A stretch of DNA of 64,000 bases, from contig NZ_BAGB01000162.1 in the NCBI RefSeq assembly GCF_000308615.1, positions 1 to 64,000 on the forward strand. Direction: 5' to 3'. The translations under genes and the position numbers were made by a program. Positions 59,154 through 64,000 of the stretch are shown here, in pieces. The notes under the pieces are model-generated. The model was not told the DNA's origin. It ran no database searches and worked only from the letters and a program-made list of their open reading frames with translations. Source of the stretch: Nocardia jiangxiensis NBRC 101359 (GTDB taxonomy: Bacteria; Actinomycetota; Actinomycetes; Mycobacteriales; Mycobacteriaceae). The stretch's first letter is position 1, and every line of letters starts with the position of its first letter.

Positions 59154-59513
59154 ATGCTGGATCGACACGACCACCCGCCCGGTCCCGGTGGGGATCATCG
59201 GCCCGGGCCGGGGCAGGCGGTGTACGGGATCTCGGTGGCTGCCGAGCTGGCCGGAATGGGGGCGCATTCGCTGCGCCTGTACGAACAGCACGGCCTGGTC
59301 GCACCGGCTCGCAGCTCGGGTGGCACCCGCCGCTACAGCGACGACGACCTGGCGCGGCTGGCACGCATCGCGGCCCTGGCCGGGCAAGGGATCAACCTGG
59401 CCGCGATCGCGCGGATCCTCGACCTCGAGGACACCAACACTGCCCTGCGCGACAGCAACGCCGCCCTGGCCGCCGAACGCGACCAGCTCCGCGGGCGCCG
59501 CGATTCGTCATGA
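59154..59513 (+). CDS. MerR/HspR-like regulator
   Basis: A 119-residue regulator. The MerR helix-turn-helix is at about 25-92 (VYGISVAAELAGMGAHSLRL, YEQHGLVAPARSSGGTRRYS, DDLARLARIAALAGQGINLA). It is followed by a coiled-coil helix (DTNTALRDSNAALAAERDQL). It has no metal-binding cysteines, as in HspR. ATG 59154 follows AGAGGAG. It probably represses itself and hsp20 via the intergenic repeats. Its stop overlaps the next start. Confidence 0.85.
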   Translation: MLDRHDHPPGPGGDHRPGPGQAVYGISVAAELAGMGAHSLRLYEQHGLVAPARSSGGTRRYSDDDLARLARIAALAGQGINLAAIARILDLEDTNTALRDSNAALAAERDQLRGRRDSS

Positions 59514-59776
59514 CCGACACCGCTACTCCGGCGCGGCCCCACACCACCGGTGTCGGCACGCCCGAACAGATCCGGTCCGTCCTCGACGACATCGCCCGAG
59601 ACCTGCGGACCTTGCGTCAGATCGAGAAGATCCAGCAGCAGCACCAGGTCGTGCTCGCCTCGACCGAGGTTGTCGCCGCCCACCTGCGCGCCGGGATCGA
59701 AACACTGCAGCAGACCCTTGCCCAATACGGCTGCGACACCACCCCCATCACCCGCGCTCGAGCACCGGAAATGTAG
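59510..59776 (+). CDS. 88-residue helical protein coupled to the MerR regulator
   Basis: ATG 59510 overlaps the regulator's stop (ATGA). The product is mainly one long helix (IRSVLDDIARDLRTLRQIEK, QQHQVVLASTEVVAAHLRAG) with coiled-coil spacing and one Cys. It is probably a partner or modulator of the regulator; no family is recognised. Confidence 0.55.
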   Translation: MTDTATPARPHTTGVGTPEQIRSVLDDIARDLRTLRQIEKIQQQHQVVLASTEVVAAHLRAGIETLQQTLAQYGCDTTPITRARAPEM

Positions 59777-60266
59777 ACGGACAAGCGGTGGACGCCGCGC
59801 GAGACCGGCAGCCCCGAAGGCCCGGCCCGCTCACGCACCGACAGCGAGGCGAGTGTTCATGTTCAACTGGACCTCCCCGTACGGCAGCACATGCGACGCA
59901 GGATCGCTTCGGTGGAGGCGGTGCCGGTGCGCATCGCGGTCGTGTATTTCAGCATCTGATCGTATTGCTCACCGAAGGCCACCCCGCTCCGTGGCATCGC
60001 CGCCCCGCAGGTCGACGCCGGGCGGCCTGATATCCCGTTGCCTTGCCCGCCTCCTGCTGTGCCACGCGGCGTATTCCACGGCACAGAATGGCCACGACAT
60101 CGCAGAGCGTGTGCAGGAGCGAATGTGCAGGTAAACCGGCAACTTCGCGAGTATTTCGTGATAGCTGACAGGTATCTAAAGCAGTAGGATCGGTTCGGGC
60201 ACGTTCATGCGGTTGCGACGATCCGTGAGCGGGCCCGGCCCTATTGCATCGGCATCGGGAGCTGCC
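59777..60266. other. Region with a Tn3 transposase fragment and no intact gene
   Basis: About 490 bp. Apart from the TnpA fragment at 59885-59990 I find no credible coding sequence. It precedes the broken metallochaperone gene. Confidence 0.4.
59885..59990 (-). pseudogene. Fragment of a Tn3-family transposase (TnpA)
   Basis: The minus strand reads VAFGEQYDQMLKYTTAMRTG then TASTEAILRR, a segment characteristic of Tn3-family TnpA. The flanks are unrelated, so it is a remnant of about 35 residues. Together with the resolvase at 56066-56691 it suggests that a Tn3-type transposon once spanned part of this region. Confidence 0.65.
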
Positions 60267-60482
60267 ATGTCGAAAGCCACGTTCTCCATCGACGGCCTGC
60301 ACTGCCAAGGCTGTGTCTAGACGGTCGACTCGGTCCTGTCCGCGATATCGGATGTCCGCTCGGTCGATATCAAGCTGAACATCAAGAGACCGTCGATGGT
60401 TACCGTCGACGCCGACCACGAACTGAAGGCCGACGAAGTGCAGCATGCTCTCGACGGAGACGGCAACTTCAGCGTCGTCTGA
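60267..60482 (+). pseudogene. Heavy-metal-associated (HMA) chaperone gene with an amber stop
   Basis: The frame reads MSKATFSIDGLHCQGCV, then TAG at 60318-60320, then TVDSVLSAISDVRSVDIKLN, VTVDADHELKADEVQHALDG and a final TGA. Apart from the stop it is a 71-residue HMA domain with the CxGC copper-binding motif. The codon is normally Gln or another residue (CAG to TAG is one change). No partner P-type ATPase is nearby. Confidence 0.75.
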
Positions 60483-60703
60483 CACGCAGCGTGTGCTAAG
60501 CGGCTTCTTACTGCCGAGGCAGGGTGGTGCCCGTTGCCGGATGCGGAGGGTGTTTACGAGTTGGTTGTGGTGTCGTCGCGGTTGCCCCGGGATTGTTCGG
60601 ATGCTGATTGCCGACTATTTTCTGTCGGCCTGTAGAGAAGCAAAGTAAGCGGTGCCGGTGGTGCCACCGGGGCGCTGCCCTCGGAGCGGGAAGGGGATGG
60701 ATC

Positions 60704-61321
60704 GTGTACGCGCGTTCCACCACGATTCTGGCGCAACCCTCCTCTGTCGAAGCCGGGATCGCGTATGTGCGCGACCAGGTGTTGCCGATGTTGGAGGGTG
60801 TCGCAGGCTGTGTCGGTCTGTCTTTGCTGGTCGATCGCCTACATGGTCGGTGTATCGCTACCAGCGCGTGGGAGTCGGTGGAGGCGATGCACTCGAGCGC
60901 GGATCAGGTTCGCTCGATGCGTGATCGTGCCGCTGAGATGTTCGGCGGCGTACGGGTAGAGGAGTGGGAGATCGCCGTCCTGCATCGCGAGCACCACTCG
61001 CGCCGCGGTGCCTGTGTGCGTGTTGCGTGGGCGGAGACTGCGCCGGCGCGGCTGGATGCGGTGGTCGAGGCGTATCGGTCCCAGTTCCTGGCGGACATGA
61101 GAACTCTCGAGGGATTCTGCAGTGCGAGCCTGATGATCAACCGCTCGTCCGGGCGTGCGGTCTCGTGTGCCGCATACGACAGTGCAACGGCGATGATTCG
61201 CGCCCGTGGCCACGCCGCTTCGCTGCGGGCCGCCGCCAGTCGGCGATATGACGCAGTGGTGATCGACACCGGTGAGTTCGAGCTGGCGCTCGCGCATCTG
61301 CGCGTACCCGAAATCGTGTGA
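60704..61321 (+). CDS. Tandem dimeric alpha/beta-barrel (ABM-like) protein
   Basis: A 205-residue protein with two ferredoxin-like ABM domains: residues 1-95 (YARSTTILAQPSSVEAGIAY, VAGCVGLSLLVDRLHGRCIA, SAWESVEAMHSS) and 100-205 (RVAWAETAPARLDAVVEAYR, EGFCSASLMINRSSGRAVSC, AAYDSATAMIRARG). Such domains occur in antibiotic-biosynthesis monooxygenases and heme-degrading enzymes; the exact activity is unclear. GTG 60704 follows GGGAAGGGG. It has no operon partner. Confidence 0.7.
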   Translation: MYARSTTILAQPSSVEAGIAYVRDQVLPMLEGVAGCVGLSLLVDRLHGRCIATSAWESVEAMHSSADQVRSMRDRAAEMFGGVRVEEWEIAVLHREHHSRRGACVRVAWAETAPARLDAVVEAYRSQFLADMRTLEGFCSASLMINRSSGRAVSCAAYDSATAMIRARGHAASLRAAASRRYDAVVIDTGEFELALAHLRVPEIV

Positions 61322-62229
61322 TCCGGATCCGGCAGGGCAACGGCGTCCGGAGGTCGGCTCCGCCGAGGTCCGGGACCGGGCCGCGGTCGGCTGCTCGCCC
61401 GCAGGGCCCCACTCGAAGGGCGCGTACTCCGGCTCGGGGCCGACTCACCCGGGTCATCGCACCGCTCACGTCACGACATTCGGGAGTCCCCGTACCGGAC
61501 GAGGTTCGAACGCACGGCACCAAGCTGATGGAGCAGGCCGCACAGCGCGCCCGGGGCTCGGTGAGGGCGAAACGGATCGTGTGACTGCGTCCCACAACCG
61601 CACGGTGCCGTCCTCGCCGCCGGAAACGATCCGCGTGCCGTCCGGACTGAACGCCACACTCCACACGATGCCGGTGTGGCCGGTGAGCGGTGTGCCGAGG
61701 GGCTTTCCGGTGGCCGCGTCGCAGCTACCGACTCAAGGACCGAGACCTCGGCCGCGTCCCAGCGGCCAAGACCAACGACTGACCAAACCACCAGGGGTGG
61801 GTCCGGATTCAACGCGGAACGACCGGGTCACGATTCAACCGAAGTTGACAGGCTCGGGCCGCGACGTCGTCTGTCCGGTCACAGCCCACGAGATCACCTG
61901 TCGGTTCATGATATTGATGCACAAGCTGAGGAGGGCAACAAAGGGAATCGGATCATCCGCGCTGAGCGAGCTACCTCATCCGACATGGGGGCCGACAGGA
62001 ACCGGAAATCTGGCCGCCCTAACTCGAGACCGGGGTGAGGTTGAGCGGCAATGGGTCTCGGATGATGACGGGTGCGCGAGTACCTGTCCGCGTCTGACCA
62101 CTTCACTGTCGGTAAGCAACTCGGCTGCGCAGGACTCGGTGAGTTGGTTCGAGTCAGAGGCGAACAAAGCAGCCGGGCCTGAGTGTAGTGCCGCGGACGG
62201 TGCCCCTGCGCGACACCGAAATTCGCGAC
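61322..62229. other. Degenerate region with WD40 debris
   Basis: Apart from the WD40 fragment I see no intact gene. A minus-strand piece near 62200-62290 (QYLDCSGIAVLASVANFGVA) resembles a STAS domain, with frames broken on both sides. This looks like decaying DNA around insertion remnants. Confidence 0.4.
61570..61725 (-). pseudogene. WD40-repeat fragment
   Basis: Across two minus frames the sequence reads DAATGKPLGTPLTGHTG, then VWSVAFSPDGTRIVSGGEDG and TVRLWDAVTRS, one full and one partial WD40 blade of the type found in large actinobacterial WD40 NTPases or kinases. The rest of the gene is missing and a frame change divides the blades. Confidence 0.65.
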
Positions 62230-62642
62230 TGAAGCCAGCACGGCGATCCCGGAGCAGTCCAGGTACTGGGCCTGCTCGCCGGCCACGCATCCGCAGCGTC
62301 GCCGACACCATCGAAACCCGCGCCAACCTCGCCGGATTGACCGGCGAGCACCGGCGCGGCGTGGACGACGCGGTCCGCTATCTGCGCGGCCACGCCGATT
62401 ACCTGCGCTAGGACAAAGCCCTCGACCAAGGCTGGGCGATCGCAACCGGAGTAATAGAAGGAGCAGTGCGTTATCTCGTTGCCGACGGCCTCGAAATAGG
62501 CGGTGCCAGATGGGGGATTGGAGGGCGCGGAAGCAATACGGCGTCTACGCACCGTCATCGAAGACGACGACCTCGACCAATGCTGGGCGTACCACCTCGC
62601 ACGAGAACACCTCTACCCCGACGATTACCAACTCATGGCCTG
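62230..62642 (+). pseudogene. ISKra4-family transposase 3' remnant
   Basis: The plus strand reads DTIETRANLAGLTGEHRRGV and DDAVRYLRGHADYLR, then an in-frame TAG where the family has Tyr. It continues DQGWAIATGVIEGAVRYLVA, DGLEIGGARWGIGG, a frame change, and DQCWAYHLAREHLYPDDYQL. These are the C-terminal blocks of ISKra4 transposases. The 5' half is absent. Confidence 0.7.
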
Positions 62643-63737
62643 ATCAATCGTCACTAGAGACGGGCCGCACCCACTCGGATAATGGTGATGGAGTGTCAAA
62701 GACGCACGCGTACATGCCATCCAGATCGGCGAGTGGGAATCTTCGGTCGATAGGGGCACTGGCCTGTGGCACAGTGACGCAGGCTCCGTGCTATCTCCTG
62801 ATACGGGAGAGCCGCTCCGCGAAGAAGGAGACGGCCGCGCCATCCGCGTGCAAACGCATGGGTGGCGGCTATCTCGAGAATGTCGCGATAGGACTGCGGG
62901 AGCTCCACCGCGCCGACGGTCCCCGGCTCCCGCGCGGCGGTACCAACATCACACCGATCGGCGACCCGCCACCGGATCGCTCCTGCCAGGCACCATCGGC
63001 TCTCGCCTTCTCGCCGGCACCTCGTCGGTGAGTTCCGTTGCCGCAGCGAAGATCTCGACCATCGTCTCCCGCGTGATCTGCAACCCCCGACTGCCGCTCC
63101 TGGACGGCCACCTGCTCGCTCGGCTCGGCAACAGCGTGCCGCCATCGTTCGGACCTTCGTCCGATCCATCCCCACCGCTACTGGGCCCGTGCGGTGTACA
63201 TCGCAGCACCTCCAACCGGGCTCACCGAAACAGACTCCACGACAACGGTTTACGTGGCCCACTAGGCCGATAACGGTCGAGCTGTCGTTCGCGACCTCAC
63301 CGCGTTACCGTCCGACGATGATCTCGGGCGTGACCGGAAGCTCGAACGGCATGTGCGGCAGCGGATCTCGCTGCGGCGGTCGTCAAATAGTCGGCGAAAT
63401 CGCCTGCGGTACTGCGCGAGACGGGCCTGAGCGCGAAGGGGACAGGCTCAACCCGCCGCGATCACCATAACGGGATCGACGACAAGGCACACAGTGACCG
63501 CGCGCCGCAGTTCAGCCAGCAGTTCTACCAACCGCTGGTCGACCCCCGAAGCGGCCCCGGGCCGCCCTGTGTGCGTTGTCCGCTGGTTCCAGCGAGCGGG
63601 TGTTTCAGTGTCGTTTGACCTCGATGTACACCGGTCGATATGCCCTGTTGGAGCCGGTTACCCGACGGTAAACTCAGCGAACATCAGACTTTGCGCCGAC
63701 TCGACGTCGTTACCAACGCCGAAGGGACGAGATACGC
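62643..63737. other. Degenerate region without an intact gene
   Basis: About 1.1 kb of probable decayed coding DNA. Minus-strand pieces such as VELPQSYRDILEIAATHAFA and FPLADLDGMYACVFDTPSPL look like real protein, but fall in different frames with stops between. I cannot name the ancestor. The promoter for the gene at 63738 should be at the right end. Confidence 0.4.
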
Positions 63738-64000
63738 ATGAGCACACCTGAGACCACTACATTGTCGGCGCAGTTGCGCGCCGTCCTGGCTTTGACCCAC
63801 ACCGAAATCAAGATCGCGGACACACGCATCGCACAGGCCCGCACCGAGGCGGCCCGCCGTGCCCTGTCGGACAACGCCGAGGATGCCCGCGACCGCGCTC
63901 GCGCCATCGAGGCAGCCATCCATGAACTGGGTGATATCCCGGAACGAGTCGCGCCCTTCCTCGGGCGCGGTGCCGCCGCGGTCAAGGCCGTGATCGACCA
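63738..64000 (+). CDS. Helical, possibly ferritin-like protein, cut by the window end
   Basis: ATG 63738 follows GAAGGGACGAG. The first 87 residues are helical (STPETTTLSAQLRAVLALTH, TEIKIADTRIAQARTEAARR) with AIEAAIHELGDIPERVAPFL. The pattern of long Glu/His-containing helices suggests a ferritin-like fold, but I cannot confirm ligands from the partial sequence. The 3' end is outside the window. Confidence 0.5.
   Translation, partial: MSTPETTTLSAQLRAVLALTHTEIKIADTRIAQARTEAARRALSDNAEDARDRARAIEAAIHELGDIPERVAPFLGRGAAAVKAVID

Noticed and set aside
62150..62290. Possible STAS-domain gene on the minus strand
   Set aside because: Only about 20 residues (QYLDCSGIAVLASVANFGVA) look right and the frames on both sides are broken; noted as debris only.
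1..64000. CRISPR array or rRNA genes
   Set aside because: No regularly spaced 25-40 bp repeats with unique spacers and no rRNA-like sequence were seen on either strand.

Overview
The window is high-GC actinobacterial DNA, most likely from Nocardia or a close mycolic-acid-containing relative. The evidence is the gene content: an EspG/PPE-like pair and other type VII (ESX) substrate-type genes, a DUF3558 lipoprotein, a DUF4254 gene, an XRE-DUF5753/DUF397 pair, an MmyB-type regulator and cutinase-like proteins. The right-hand 9 kb and the left-hand 4 kb are littered with transposase remnants, and the middle 39 kb looks like an integrated conjugative element or plasmid.

Layout. 1-3.7 kb: an IS3 element cut by the window edge, a large serine recombinase with a coupled small partner, and a decayed ISL3 transposase. 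3.7-11 kb: ESX accessory genes (EspG chaperone, PPE-like protein, small helical protein, two lipoproteins, a large TPR-region protein with its small partner) but no ESX secretion machine. 11-16.4 kb: DUF4254 and hypothetical genes, then an XRE/DUF397 pair and an MmyB-like regulator. 16.8-31 kb: a peptide gene, a Gly/Ala-rich membrane protein, cutinase-like and lipase-like proteins, an alpha/beta hydrolase, a P-loop/SARP fusion, an iteron-like repeat, a winged-helix protein with a histone-H1-like tail and several small hydrophilic proteins punctuated by long GC-rich hairpins. 31-34 kb: more small proteins. 34.2-35.5 kb: a lone lower-GC ATPase. 35.6-39.7 kb: a tyrosine recombinase, a frameshifted XRE gene and a nine-zinc-ribbon recombinase-like protein. 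39.8-50.7 kb: a minus-strand type IV secretion operon (sigma-like regulator, VirB2-like pilin, VirB6-like channel, PrgI-VirB4 ATPase, VirD4-like ATPase, replication-relaxation protein, lysozyme/NlpC hydrolase). 51-52.8 kb: a catalytic DNA methyltransferase with an apparently dead paralogue. 53.3-55.2 kb: excisionase and integrase, probably one end of the element. 55.8-64 kb: Tn3-like remnants, a cold-shock protein, a small heat-shock protein with divergent MerR regulator, a broken metallochaperone, and IS/WD40 debris.

Working together. The type IV genes, peptidoglycan hydrolase, replication-relaxation protein and xis/int make a plausible self-transfer unit for a mycolic-acid envelope. No relaxase is recognisable in the window. 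Four alpha/beta-hydrolase-fold proteins in the same element lack a canonical catalytic residue, and a shared upstream element of about 35 bp precedes the pilin operon, the methyltransferase pair and one cutinase-like gene, which suggests a common regulon.
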